From positions 62,001-126,000 of the forward strand of contig CAWIBX010000002.1 of NCBI GenBank assembly GCA_963834405.1: DNA of 64,000 nucleotides. Reading direction: 5' to 3'. This document shows, piece after piece, positions 52,879-62,040 of the stretch. The notes under the pieces were generated by a model. It was not told the origin of the DNA. It saw nothing but the letters and a program-made list of their open reading frames with translations, and ran no database searches. The translations under genes and the position numbers were made by a program. The DNA is from Bog-473 sp963834405 (GTDB taxonomy: Bacteria; Actinomycetota; Acidimicrobiia; Acidimicrobiales; RAAP-2). The stretch's first letter is position 1, and the number at the start of each line of letters is the position of its first letter.

Positions 52879-55743
52879 TCAGGACGCGAACGCGTCCGGA
52901 GGCGGACAGTTGCAAACAAGGTTGCGGTCGCCGTAGGCCTGGTTGATCCGGGCCGCCGGCGGCCAGTACTTGGCTGTCGTGTAGCCCGCCGGGAAGACCG
53001 CCGCGTCGCGGCTGTAGGCGCGCTGCCAATCCGAGACCAGCGCCGCCGCCGTGTGGGGCGCGCCGCGCAGGGGGCTGTCCTCCAGGGCACACCGGCCGTC
53101 CTGCACCTCGTCGATCTCGGTGCGGATGGCGATCAAGGCGTCGCAGAACCGGTCCAGTTCCGCCAGGTTCTCGCTCTCCGTCGGCTCCACCATGAGGGTG
53201 CCCGCCACCGGAAAGCTCACCGTCGGCGCATGGAAGCCGAAGTCGATCAGCCGCTTGGCGACATCGTCGACCGTCACGCCGGTGGCCTTCGTCAGCGGCC
53301 GCAGATCGAGGATGCACTCGTGCGCGACAAGACCGTTCTTGCCGGTGTAGAGGATCGGGAACGACGACGCCAAGCGCGCCGCGACATAGTTGGCCGCGAG
53401 GACGGCCGACTTGGTGGCGTGGGCCAGCCCGGCGCCGGACAGGAGCCGTATGTAGGCCCAGCTGATCGGCAAGATCCCGGCGCTTCCGAACGGCGCCGCG
53501 CTGACCGGGCCGACCCCGGCGCGGTGGTCCGGGCGTGGGTCCATCGGATGAGAGGGGAGGTACGGCACGAGATGTTCCGCCACCGCAACCGGACCGACGC
53601 CCGGGCCGCCTCCTCCGTGAGGGATGCAGAAGGTCTTGTGCAGATTCAGGTGCGAGACGTCCCCGCCGAACTCCCCGGGCAGCGCCAGCCCGACGAGCGC
53701 GTTCAGGTTCGCCCCGTCTATGTAGACCTGGCCACCGTAGCGGTGGATGAGTGCGCACATGTCGCCGATGCCCTCTTCGTAGACGCCGTGCGTCGACGGG
53801 TACGTGATCATGACAGCCGCCAGGCGGTTTGCGTGCTCCTCACACTTCGCCCGCAGGTCGTCCAGGTCGACGGTGCCGTCACCGAGGGCGCCGACCACGA
53901 CCACTCGCATACCGGCCATCACCGCGGACGCGGCGTTCGTGCCGTGTGCGCTCGACGGAATCAGGCACACGTCGCGGGTCGGCTCACCGCGGCTGTCGTG
54001 ATACGCGCGGATCGCGAGGAGTCCGGCCAGCTCACCCTGGCTGCCCGCATTGGGCTGAATGGAGACCCGGGCGTACCCCGTCACGCTCGCCAGCCACGTC
54101 TCGAGCTCCTCGACCAGGGTCCGATACCCGGTGGTGGTCTCGGGTGGCGCGAAGGGATGGATGTCGGCGAACCCGGGCAGGCCGATGGGTTCCATCTCCG
54201 TCGTCGCGTTGAGCTTCATGGTGCACGAGCCGAGCGGGATCATCCCCCTGTCCAGCGCGAAGTCGCGGTCGGCCAGACGGCGCAGGTAGCGCAGCATGGC
54301 CGTCTCTGACCGGTACTCGGAGAACACCGGGTGGCTGAGGATGGGCCCCCGCCGCAGCAGGGCCTCGGGCAGTGCGGCCGCCGGACCCGCCGCTGGCGCG
54401 GTCGAGGCACCGAATGCGCCGAGCACGCTGGCGACGTGCGCCGCTGTCGTGGTCTCACCGCAGGAGGCGCCGACATGATCGTCGTCCACGAGCCGGAGCA
54501 GCACGCCACCGTCCCGGGCGGCCTCCACGATCGCCGCCGCCTGTCCTGGCGTGTGCACCACGACGGTGTCGAAGAACTCGTCGTGCACCAAGGTGAAGCC
54601 GGCCTGACGCAGGCCCGTCGCCAGGTCGGCGGCGCGGCGGTGGACGCGCCGCGCAATGCCGCGTAGGCCCTCGGCGCCGTGGTACACCGCGTACATGCCG
54701 GCCACCACCGCCAACAGCACCTGGGCGGTGCAGATGTTCGATGTCGCCCTCTCGCGCCGAATGTGCTGTTCCCGCGTCTGCAGGGCGAGCCGGTAGGCCT
54801 GTCTGCCTTCCGCATCGACGGAGAGACCGACGAGGCGACCGGGCAGGTCTCGTTCGAATCCCGCGCGCACCGCCATGAAGGCGGCGTGCGGTCCGCCGTA
54901 CCAGATGGGTACGCCGAAGCGCTGTGAGGACCCGATGACGACGTCGGCTCCCCATTCCCCCGGCGGCTTCAACACCGTGAGGGCCAACAGATCCGCGGCC
55001 ACGGCCACCAGCGCGCCCCGCTCGTGTGCCTCCGCGGTCATGGCCGCGAAGTCGCGCACCGCGCCCGAGCAGCCGGGGTACTGCTGGACCAGGCCGAAGA
55101 ACTCCCCGGCCGGGAGGCCCGCGGTCAAGTCGACGACGTCGAGCTCCAGTCCGAGGTGCCCGAGCCTGGTCTGCAGGACAGCGATCGTCTGGGGCAGGCA
55201 GTCCGCGTCGACCACCACGCGGGTGGACCCGACGCTGGACCGCCGGCGCAGGAGTGTCACCGCCTCCGCCACGGCCGTGCTCTCGTCGAGCAGCGAGGCG
55301 TTGGCGGTGTCCAGGCCGGTCAGGTCCGTCACCATCGTCTGGAAGTTGAGCAGCGCCTCCAGACGGCCCTGGCTGATCTCCGGTTGGTACGGCGTGTATG
55401 CCGTGTACCAGGCCGGGCCCTCGAGCACGTTGCGCCGGATGACGCCCGGCGTGACGGTGCCGGAATAGCCCAGACCGATCATCGGTTCGGCGACGAGGTT
55501 GCGCGCGGCGAGGACGTGGAGCTCGTCGAGGACCTCCCGCTCGGACGCCGCCGGCGGCAGGTCGAGTTCGGCCAGGCTGCGCACGCTGTCGGGCACGGCG
55601 GCGTCGACGAGTCCGTCCAAGCTGTCGTACCCGAGCACCTTGAGCATGGCCGCCTGCTCCTCGCCCGAGGTGCCGACGTGCCGGCGCAGGAAATCCTCGA
55701 ACGGTTCAAGGGCTTCGGTCTCGGCTCGATGGTTTTCGCTCAC
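52879..55743 (-). CDS. gcvP: Glycine dehydrogenase (decarboxylating), P-protein
   Basis: The 954-residue single-chain P-protein contains both halves: N-terminal MIGLGYSGTVTPGVIRRNVLE..WYTAYTPYQPEISQGRLE, the middle GPHAAFMAVRAGFERDLPGRLVG, and the PLP-lysine region HLNLHKTFCIPHGGGGPG near the C-terminal half. It decarboxylates glycine and passes the aminomethyl group to GcvH (not in this window). GTG 55743 is preceded by AGGAG. Expression is under the tandem riboswitch upstream. Confidence 0.95.
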   Translation of the reverse strand: MSENHRAETEALEPFEDFLRRHVGTSGEEQAAMLKVLGYDSLDGLVDAAVPDSVRSLAELDLPPAASEREVLDELHVLAARNLVAEPMIGLGYSGTVTPGVIRRNVLEGPAWYTAYTPYQPEISQGRLEALLNFQTMVTDLTGLDTANASLLDESTAVAEAVTLLRRRSSVGSTRVVVDADCLPQTIAVLQTRLGHLGLELDVVDLTAGLPAGEFFGLVQQYPGCSGAVRDFAAMTAEAHERGALVAVAADLLALTVLKPPGEWGADVVIGSSQRFGVPIWYGGPHAAFMAVRAGFERDLPGRLVGLSVDAEGRQAYRLALQTREQHIRRERATSNICTAQVLLAVVAGMYAVYHGAEGLRGIARRVHRRAADLATGLRQAGFTLVHDEFFDTVVVHTPGQAAAIVEAARDGGVLLRLVDDDHVGASCGETTTAAHVASVLGAFGASTAPAAGPAAALPEALLRRGPILSHPVFSEYRSETAMLRYLRRLADRDFALDRGMIPLGSCTMKLNATTEMEPIGLPGFADIHPFAPPETTTGYRTLVEELETWLASVTGYARVSIQPNAGSQGELAGLLAIRAYHDSRGEPTRDVCLIPSSAHGTNAASAVMAGMRVVVVGALGDGTVDLDDLRAKCEEHANRLAAVMITYPSTHGVYEEGIGDMCALIHRYGGQVYIDGANLNALVGLALPGEFGGDVSHLNLHKTFCIPHGGGGPGVGPVAVAEHLVPYLPSHPMDPRPDHRAGVGPVSAAPFGSAGILPISWAYIRLLSGAGLAHATKSAVLAANYVAARLASSFPILYTGKNGLVAHECILDLRPLTKATGVTVDDVAKRLIDFGFHAPTVSFPVAGTLMVEPTESENLAELDRFCDALIAIRTEIDEVQDGRCALEDSPLRGAPHTAAALVSDWQRAYSRDAAVFPAGYTTAKYWPPAARINQAYGDRNLVCNCPPPDAFAS

Positions 55744-55760
55744 GGAGGTCTCCTGACCGT

Positions 55761-55779
55761 CTCCGCGGGCTACGCGGAG
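55761..55779 (-). promoter_or_regulatory. Hairpin between riboswitch and gcvP Shine-Dalgarno
   Basis: On the minus strand CTCCGCG, loop of five, CGCGGAG form a 7-bp stem just downstream of the glycine aptamers and before the AGGAG ribosome site. It may be the expression platform. Confidence 0.45.
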
Positions 55780-55784
55780 GTCGC

Positions 55785-55980
55785 TGGATTTCCTCCCCGC
55801 TCTGTCATCGGACCTGAGAGCCTCACCGCACAGCGTGCGGCTTCCACCTTCGGTGCGGACGTCGACGCGTTCGCTTTCCAGAGTTGCCTCGCCGGAGCGG
55901 TATGCGGGCCTGAGAGTTTCTGGGGAGAGTTGCTCCTCCGGCGTCCCCGCCGCACACGCGTACGGGGACTCTGACGCTCC
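55785..55980 (-). promoter_or_regulatory. Tandem glycine riboswitch upstream of gcvP
   Basis: On the minus strand the leader has two copies of the aptamer core: GCCGGAGGAGCAACTC with AACTCTCAGGCCC (first) and CACCGAAGGTGGAAGC with GCTCTCAGG..GACAGAG (second). CTCTCAGG and ACAGAG are hallmarks. It controls gcvP only, because gcvT lies upstream of the riboswitch. TATAGT at 56016-56011 is a possible -10 for the leader. Confidence 0.88.
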
Positions 55981-56010
55981 GGTTCGAACGGCATATTCAG
56001 TTGTCCACCC

Positions 56011-56016
56011 ACTATA
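56011..56016 (-). promoter_or_regulatory. Putative -10 box of the gcvP leader
   Basis: TATAGT on the minus strand, about 30-35 bp upstream of the first aptamer; GTGTTG about 17 bp further could be a weak -35. Confidence 0.4.
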
Positions 56017-56084
56017 CGGCAGCCGATCGTCGCAACACTGCGTGGCAGGCGCCGACGCCCTTATGACACCGGGAGTGCGAGCTC

Positions 56085-57158
56085 TTAGTCGGTCTCCTCC
56101 CGTACCGGCCAGAGCGGCGGCCGGACCAGCGTCGCCGGCAACTCGCGGCGGCGCTGCACCACGGTCACGGGGTCGCCGTCCAGGAGCTGGGCGTCCGCCT
56201 CCACGAACCCCAGCCCGATGCCGCGCTCGCGCATCGGGGAGAAGTTCCCGCTGGTGAGCACCCCCACCGACTTGCCGTCTGCCCACAGCTCGGAGCCGTC
56301 GCGCAGGGGCTGGCGGCCGTCGGCGACCATGCCGCGCAGGCGGCGGGCCGGTCCGTTGGCCCGCTCCTCCTCGAGGGCGGCCCGTCCGGTGAAGTCACCC
56401 TTGCCCCAACCGACGACCCACCCCAAGCCGGCTTGTAATGGCGTGATGCCCGGACCCAGCTCGTGGCCGTGGAGCGGCAGGCCGGCCTCCAGCCGCAGGG
56501 TGTCGCGGGCTCCGAGCCCAGCGGGAAGGATCCCCGCCGCCAGGACGGCGTCCCAGAAGGCGAGGGCGGTGTCGGCCGGCACGTAGCACTCCACACCGTC
56601 CTCCCCCGTGTAGCCGGTCCCGGCGACCAGGCACGGCGTCCCCTGCCACGCGAAGCGCGCGACGTGGAAGCGGTGCACCGCGGCGGCGTCCGGGGCGAGC
56701 GTGGCCAGACGGTCGCGCGCCTCGGGCCCCTGGACGGCGATCACGGCCCGGTCCGCCGTCACGTCGGTGCCGCCGATGGCGCCGAGGACGCTGGTCGTGT
56801 TGGACGCGTTCGGCATGACGTCGAACTCTTCGTCGTCGAGCCACCACACGATGATGTCGTCCACCACCGAGCCGTCCTCGTCTAACAGGTGCGTGTACTG
56901 CGCGCGCCCGGGTGCCACCTTGCGCAAGTCGTTGCTGAAGGAGTGCTGCAGGTGTTCGAAGGCGTCGGGCCCGCTCACGTGCACGGTGCCGAGATGGCTC
57001 ACGTCGAAGGCCACGGCGGCCGCGCGGCACGTGCGGTGTTCGGTCACCGTCCCCGTCGGATAGGCCAGCGGCATGACCCAGCCGCCGAAGGGGACCATCT
57101 TGGCGCCCAGGGCCAGATGTGCCGCGTACAGCGGCGATGTGCGGTCGGACGCGGGCAC
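56085..57158 (-). CDS. gcvT: Aminomethyltransferase (glycine cleavage T-protein)
   Basis: The 357-residue protein has GGWVMPLAYPTG, DVSHLGTVHVSGPDAFEHLQHSF and VAGTGYTGEDGVECYVP, matching GcvT. It transfers the methylene group to tetrahydrofolate. The last part, LTSGNFSPMRERGIGLGFVEAD, is the C-terminal beta domain. It follows the PD-(D/E)XK-like gene by 9 bp and is therefore probably in the MerR operon, not under the gcvP riboswitch. Confidence 0.93.
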   Translation of the reverse strand: MPASDRTSPLYAAHLALGAKMVPFGGWVMPLAYPTGTVTEHRTCRAAAVAFDVSHLGTVHVSGPDAFEHLQHSFSNDLRKVAPGRAQYTHLLDEDGSVVDDIIVWWLDDEEFDVMPNASNTTSVLGAIGGTDVTADRAVIAVQGPEARDRLATLAPDAAAVHRFHVARFAWQGTPCLVAGTGYTGEDGVECYVPADTALAFWDAVLAAGILPAGLGARDTLRLEAGLPLHGHELGPGITPLQAGLGWVVGWGKGDFTGRAALEEERANGPARRLRGMVADGRQPLRDGSELWADGKSVGVLTSGNFSPMRERGIGLGFVEADAQLLDGDPVTVVQRRRELPATLVRPPLWPVREETD

Positions 57159-57167
57159 CGCGTCAGA

Positions 57168-57566
57168 TTAGGCGGCGCTGGAAGCAGGACCGCTGAGGCC
57201 GTGTGACTCGAGCAGGGCCGCGAACTCGCGCTGGTACACGATACAGACCGGTACCTCGGGGTAGAGCTCACGCATGCGCCGGACCTTGCGGTTCTTCTTG
57301 GTCACGAGCCGTTGGTCGGCTGTGGTCAGCTCTATGAAGATGCCCCGGTCGGGCAGATAGAAGTCGGGGCGGAACCCCGCGACGGGGGAACCCTGCGTGT
57401 CCCACTTGAGCGGGAATTCGACCGGCTCGTACTCCCAGCGTTCGCCGGCGACGTCGAGCACGGCGGCGAAGAGCCGTTCGGACGGATGAGCGAAGCGCAC
57501 GTGTGCGGCGGGCGCACCCGCGGGATGGCGGGTACGCCCCGTGCGCGCGGGATCCGTCGTGCTCAT
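57168..57566 (-). CDS. PD-(D/E)XK-like protein (putative nuclease fold)
   Basis: The 132-residue protein has SERLFAAVLDVAGERWEYEP, then FRPDFYLPDRGIFIELTTADQ and KKNRKVRRMRELYPEVPVCIVYQREF. This fits the restriction-endonuclease fold: Glu30, Pro67-Asp68, Glu79. The expected Lys (ExK) is Thr81, but Lys90/Lys91 may compensate. No partner is known. ATG 57566 overlaps the MerR gene by 4 bp, so the two are co-translated, and gcvT follows. Confidence 0.6.
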   Translation of the reverse strand: MSTTDPARTGRTRHPAGAPAAHVRFAHPSERLFAAVLDVAGERWEYEPVEFPLKWDTQGSPVAGFRPDFYLPDRGIFIELTTADQRLVTKKNRKVRRMRELYPEVPVCIVYQREFAALLESHGLSGPASSAA

Positions 57567-58063
57567 TCCCCCGATGCCCGCGCCACCTGCGCTCGGGCCG
57601 AACCGGACTCGGCGGCTCGGTCGCGGCGCGCCGTGTCGAGCCGGACGATGTCCGCGTCCAGCTCCTCGACGACGCCGGCCAGCGGCACGATGTTGAAGAC
57701 GCCCTGCCCGCCGGCGAGCAGGTCCACCACCTCGCCGTTGGTGCGCGCCAGGACGGAGCTGGTGCCGGTGAGCACCAGGTTGGCGGACGCCAGGTCGGTG
57801 CCCAGCTCTTCCCGCAGGCATTCGACCGCACGCCGGGCGGACTGCAGTGAAACGCCGGCATCGAGCAGCTGCTTGATCACTTTGAGCTCGAGCACGTCCG
57901 AGTACGAATAGGCGCGTCGCGAGCCGCTCCCTTTCGCCGTCGCCAGCGACGGCTGGAGCAGGCCCGTGCGGGCCCAGTAGTCGAGTTGCCGGTAGGTGAT
58001 CCCCACCAGGCCGCAGACCTGCGGCCCGGAGTACCCACCGACCTGGGTGGAAACCTCGGCCAT
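57563..58063 (-). CDS. MerR-family transcription regulator
   Basis: The 166-residue protein begins with the winged helix VCGLVGITYRQLDYWARTGLLQPSLATAKGSGSRRAYSYSDVLELKVI, the MerR DNA-binding domain, then a helical dimer part (SARRAVECLREELGTDL) and a C-terminal beta part (NLVLTGTSSVLARTNGEVVDLLAGGQGVFNIV). It resembles Rv1828 of M. tuberculosis, which also lies near glycine cleavage genes. ATG 58063 chosen by domain fit. Confidence 0.85.
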   Translation of the reverse strand: MAEVSTQVGGYSGPQVCGLVGITYRQLDYWARTGLLQPSLATAKGSGSRRAYSYSDVLELKVIKQLLDAGVSLQSARRAVECLREELGTDLASANLVLTGTSSVLARTNGEVVDLLAGGQGVFNIVPLAGVVEELDADIVRLDTARRDRAAESGSARAQVARASGE

Positions 58064-58097
58064 CACGCCTCCCCTAGTTGTCACTCCACGGGTCACT

Positions 58098-59279
58098 CTA
58101 CTGCACCGCGGACGACATGGCCGTAGTTACGGCGGCGTTGTTCGCGAGTTTTCCGGGCCGGCTTCGGGCGGTGTGGGCTGGTCGTGGTCGGAGCCGTCGC
58201 CGGGGGCCGTGGTCGGGGGCAAGGGGGTGGTCGGAGGCGAGGGGCCAGGCCACGACCCGGCCATCCACCGACAGGCTGACGAGGCGACCGGGCTCGACCG
58301 GCCGGCCGCCCGTCACCCGCACCACGAGGTCCGGCAGCCCGGCCGGTGCCGGACGGACCCGCACCACCGCATCGTGGCCGAAGTACTCGTAGCTCTCCAC
58401 CGTCGCCTCCACGCCCCCGGCTGAGGCCCTGGCCAGGACGATCTGTTCGGGTCGCACCAGGACCTGTGCGGGCCCGCCGCTCGGAGCACCGCTCCAGTGG
58501 CCGACGGCGAGGCGTCCGAGTGCGGTCGTGGCCACGCTGTCGCGCACCTCACCCCGGAGCACGTTGGACTCGCCGAGGAATTGGGCCAGCTCGGCGTCCT
58601 CTGGCTTGCCGTACAGGGCCGCCGGCTCATCGACCTGCGCGATCACCCCGCGCCGGAGGATCGCGACGTGGTCCGCCATCGACAGGGCCTCGTCCTGGTC
58701 GTGTGTGACCAGGATGGACGTGGTCCCGGCCCGGCGCAGCACGCCGAGCACATCGGCGCGCACCGAGGCGCGCATCGCGGCGTCGAGCGAGGAGAACGGC
58801 TCGTCGAGGAGCACGATCTCCGGCGCGATGGCCAACGCCCGGGCCAGAGCCACCCGTTGTTGCTGCCCGCCGGAGAGCTGGTGTGGGTAGCGCCGCCCCA
58901 GACCACGCAGACCGGTCATCTCCAGGAGCTCCATGACCCGTTCCTTCCGCAGCGCGCCGCGCGGCAGGCCGAATCCGATGTTGCGGCCGACGTTGAGATG
59001 CGGGAAGAGCGCACCTTCCTGCGGCACATAGCCGATACGGCGCCGTTCGCAGGGGACGAAGCGGTGGCCCGCGTCGTCGACGATCTCTTCGCCCAGGCGG
59101 ATCTCGCCCTCGTCCGGCCTCTCGAAACCGGCCACGATGCGCAGCAGCGTCGTCTTCCCGCTCCCCGACGCCCCCAGAATCGCGGTGAAGCATCCGTGCG
59201 GGACGGTCAGGTCGACGCCGCGCAGCACCTCCTGCGGGCCGAACGCCTTGGTGACGCCGTTGATGCGGAGGTCCCTCAC
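58098..59279 (-). CDS. fbpC: Iron ABC transporter ATPase (FbpC-like)
   Basis: The 393-residue protein has Walker A GASGSGKTT, Q-loop VPQEGALFPHLNV, signature LSGGQQQR, Walker B VLLDEPFSSLD and a C-terminal TOBE-like domain (QVLVRPEQIVLARASAGG). GTG start overlaps the permease stop. Third gene of the import operon. Confidence 0.9.
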   Translation of the reverse strand: MRDLRINGVTKAFGPQEVLRGVDLTVPHGCFTAILGASGSGKTTLLRIVAGFERPDEGEIRLGEEIVDDAGHRFVPCERRRIGYVPQEGALFPHLNVGRNIGFGLPRGALRKERVMELLEMTGLRGLGRRYPHQLSGGQQQRVALARALAIAPEIVLLDEPFSSLDAAMRASVRADVLGVLRRAGTTSILVTHDQDEALSMADHVAILRRGVIAQVDEPAALYGKPEDAELAQFLGESNVLRGEVRDSVATTALGRLAVGHWSGAPSGGPAQVLVRPEQIVLARASAGGVEATVESYEYFGHDAVVRVRPAPAGLPDLVVRVTGGRPVEPGRLVSLSVDGRVVAWPLASDHPLAPDHGPRRRLRPRPAHTARSRPGKLANNAAVTTAMSSAVQ

Positions 59280-60904
59280 ACGTGCTCCCGGAGCTCGGCG
59301 GCAGCGAGGGCGGTGACGCCGACGGGCCCGGCGGTGCCGGATGCACGCGCGGGCTGACGATCGAACCAGCGGCCGAGGACGTAGCCCGGCACGGCGGCGA
59401 CGAGCACCATCACCAGAGCGTACGGGGCCGCCTGGCTGTACGAGAGGTTCGTCTGATACGCCCAGAACTGGGTGGCCAGTGTCTGGACGTCGGTCGGGTG
59501 GAGCACCAGGGTCGCCGTGAGCTCCGTCGCCGTCTCCAGGAAGACGAGGGCGAACGCCGCCGCCAGCCCCGGCCCGATGAGCGGGAGCGTCACGCGCCAG
59601 AGTACGGACCGCCGGGTGACCCCGAGAGAACGCGCCACCTCCTCGAGCCCGACCGGCGAGCGTGCCACGGCGGCGCGGACCGCGACGACGGCCAGCGGGA
59701 AGAACATGATCGCGTAGGCCAGGACCAGCAACGCGTTTGTCTGGTAGAAGCGCCCTTGCAGGAAGTGTTCGGTCACGTAGGTGAAACTGAGTGCGATCAC
59801 GAGCCCGGGCACGGCGAGGACGACCATGTTCGTCCGTTCGAGTGCCATCACGCGGCGCCGGGGGTAGCGCACCGAGAGCAGCGCGATCGGGAGAGCCGCC
59901 ACGGTGGCGACGACGCCGGCCGAAGCCGAGTAGGCGAACGTGTTGGCGGTCGCGCCCAGGAGCGACGACGGAGGAAGCGTGGTGCCGCCCCCCTGCACGA
60001 TCAGGTAGACGATCGCCCCGACCGGAACCCCGAGGGCCAGTACGACGAGGGCTACCACCCCGAGCAGCACGGCCGGCCGGGCCCGCCCCAGCGGCTGCAG
60101 GTACTGCGCCGGCGGGGCACCGCCGCCGACGCGCGCCGTCCTCCCGCGCCCGCGGACGAAGTCCTCGCTCCCCAGGAGCAACGCACCGAGCAGGACGAGG
60201 ATCAAGGACAGCGCGCACGCCGCCGGCTCGTTGAAGCCGACCTGGAACTCGTTGTAGATCTCGGTGGTCAGGGTCTGGTAGCCCAGGATCTCGAACGCGC
60301 CGAACTCCGCCAGCACCACCAGGCCGACCAGGATGGAACCGCCGAGGACGGCCACCCTGGCCTGCCCGACGGTGACGGCGAGGAAGGTGCGCACCCGCCC
60401 CAGGCCGAGGCTCCGGGCGACTTCCTCCTGAATGGGGTCGGCCGCGCGCAGGCTGGCCGCCACGGGAAGGAACACCAGCGGGTACACCGCCAACGTCATG
60501 ACGAGAACCGCGGCCCAGAACCCGCCGATGGAGGGGAAGATGGCGCGCCAGCCGAAGCTCACCACGAAGTCGGGGATGCCCAACGGGATCACGACGAGGA
60601 TGGCGAAGAGGCGGCGCCAGGGCAGGTTCGTGCGCTCGACGAACCACGCCAGCAGCGTGCCCACGACGGCGCACAGCGCGGTGACGACCACCACGAGTGC
60701 GACCGTGTTCCAGATCAACACGGCCGTGAGATTCCGGAAGAGCAGCTGATGCAGCTCCGCCCAGCCCACCTGCACTGCCTGCACGACCAGGAACACGAGT
60801 GGAGTCAGCACGGCCAGCGACACGAGGACCGCCGCCGCCGTCAGCAGCGGCGGCAGGCGTCCGCGCCCCGGCCGCTGGTGGCGGAGCGCGACGACCGATC
60901 TCAC
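59276..60904 (-). CDS. fbpB: Iron ABC transporter permease (FbpB-like)
   Basis: The 542-residue protein is a double-length permease with about 12 helices. Two EAA-like loops are visible (EEVARSLGLGRVRTFLAVTVGQAR and EEVARSLGVTRRSVLWRVTLPLIGPG). It overlaps both neighbours by 4 bp. Confidence 0.92.
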   Translation of the reverse strand: MRSVVALRHQRPGRGRLPPLLTAAAVLVSLAVLTPLVFLVVQAVQVGWAELHQLLFRNLTAVLIWNTVALVVVVTALCAVVGTLLAWFVERTNLPWRRLFAILVVIPLGIPDFVVSFGWRAIFPSIGGFWAAVLVMTLAVYPLVFLPVAASLRAADPIQEEVARSLGLGRVRTFLAVTVGQARVAVLGGSILVGLVVLAEFGAFEILGYQTLTTEIYNEFQVGFNEPAACALSLILVLLGALLLGSEDFVRGRGRTARVGGGAPPAQYLQPLGRARPAVLLGVVALVVLALGVPVGAIVYLIVQGGGTTLPPSSLLGATANTFAYSASAGVVATVAALPIALLSVRYPRRRVMALERTNMVVLAVPGLVIALSFTYVTEHFLQGRFYQTNALLVLAYAIMFFPLAVVAVRAAVARSPVGLEEVARSLGVTRRSVLWRVTLPLIGPGLAAAFALVFLETATELTATLVLHPTDVQTLATQFWAYQTNLSYSQAAPYALVMVLVAAVPGYVLGRWFDRQPARASGTAGPVGVTALAAAELREHV

Positions 60905-61953
60905 AGGAGCTGCGCCTCCTGCAGCAGCTTTATTGCCTCAGCACCGGTGCCCAGCTCCGCGACGGTGATCCCGTTCGGCTCCAGGGTGTTGAAGGGCTTC
61001 TCGGGCTGCGCCGTCGTCACACCGGAGGCGATGGGGTACTCGAAGCTGTCGCTGTGGGCGATGATCTCCTGTCCCTGGGCAGACGTCAGGAAGGCCAGGA
61101 ACCGCTGCGCCTCGCGTTGGTGCGTCGAGGATTTCAGGATGCCCGCGCCCGAGACGTCCACGACGTAGCCGACATCGTGCGGGGCGAAGAAGGCGATGGC
61201 CGAGTGCGTGCCGCCCGTGCCGAGCTGGGCGCGCAGGCGGTACCAGTAGTACTGATTGATGATCCCGAGCGCGACCTGCCCACTGTTCACCTGGGCGGTG
61301 ACGGTCTCGTTGTCCGGGTACGAGTGGCCGCCCGCGTTGGCTTTGACCGCTTCGAGCCAGCGGAGCGCGGCGTCCTCCCCGTGTGTGCGCGCGATGGAGG
61401 TCACGATCGGCTGGAAGTCCGTCTCACTGCCTGCAATGGCGATGCGACCACGCCAGGCCGGGTCGGCGAGCTGCATGGCGGAGGTGGGCAGCTGGTCCGG
61501 CTTGAGTAGTGATGTGTTGTAGACCATCACGCTGACCCGGGCGGAGACCCCGACCCACTCCCCGTCCGGCGAGTTGAAGCGGGCCGGCGTGTTGTCCAGG
61601 GTCGCGGGCTCGACCGGCGCCAGCAGGCCTTTGGACGCCAGGTACTGCAGCGGCGGCGAGTTCTCGGTGTAGAAGACGTCGGCCGGCGAGTGTGCGCCCT
61701 CCGTGACGATCTGGTCCGCCAGCACGTCCTCGTCGTCCGAACGCAGGCTGACGCCGATCCCGGTCTGGCGCTCGAACGCCGTGACGAGGGCCTCGGTCGT
61801 CTGGACATGCTGGCCGCTGTAGACAGTCAGGGACTCCCCCGAGGTGCCTCCCCCGGCCGTGGAGCACGCGGCGAGCGCCAGTCCCGCGGCCGCCGCCGCC
61901 GCGGCCGCCGTCAGGACGCGGCCGTGCGCCCGCCGTCTCCATCTCCATCGCAC
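60901..61953 (-). CDS. fbpA: Iron(III) ABC transporter substrate-binding lipoprotein (FbpA-like)
   Basis: The product of about 350 residues has a lipobox (LALAAC) after the signal sequence and the class-IV iron-binding pattern (YSGQHVQTTEALVTAFERQTGI near the start; a double Tyr in INQYYWYRLRAQLG). GTG 61953 or TTG 61956 is the start; GAGAGG is the Shine-Dalgarno. Heads the fbpABC operon. Confidence 0.9.
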   Translation of the reverse strand: MRWRWRRRAHGRVLTAAAAAAAAGLALAACSTAGGGTSGESLTVYSGQHVQTTEALVTAFERQTGIGVSLRSDDEDVLADQIVTEGAHSPADVFYTENSPPLQYLASKGLLAPVEPATLDNTPARFNSPDGEWVGVSARVSVMVYNTSLLKPDQLPTSAMQLADPAWRGRIAIAGSETDFQPIVTSIARTHGEDAALRWLEAVKANAGGHSYPDNETVTAQVNSGQVALGIINQYYWYRLRAQLGTGGTHSAIAFFAPHDVGYVVDVSGAGILKSSTHQREAQRFLAFLTSAQGQEIIAHSDSFEYPIASGVTTAQPEKPFNTLEPNGITVAELGTGAEAIKLLQEAQLL

Positions 61954-61987
61954 CAACGGACACCTCTCGACCTGGCCCGTCTCAATC

Positions 61988-62008
61988 TTAGGGGTACCTA
62001 ACTTTAGG
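61988..62008 (-). promoter_or_regulatory. DtxR/IdeR-like operator upstream of fbpA
   Basis: Three alternating pentamers, TTAGG (61988), CCTAA (61997) and TTAGG (62004), build overlapping palindromes like half of the IdeR box TTAGGTTAGSCTAACCTAA. The location 35-55 bp upstream of an iron importer fits iron repression. Confidence 0.55.
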
Positions 62009-62040
62009 AACCCCTCAGAAAGCGGTCAAGGTCGGCCGGC

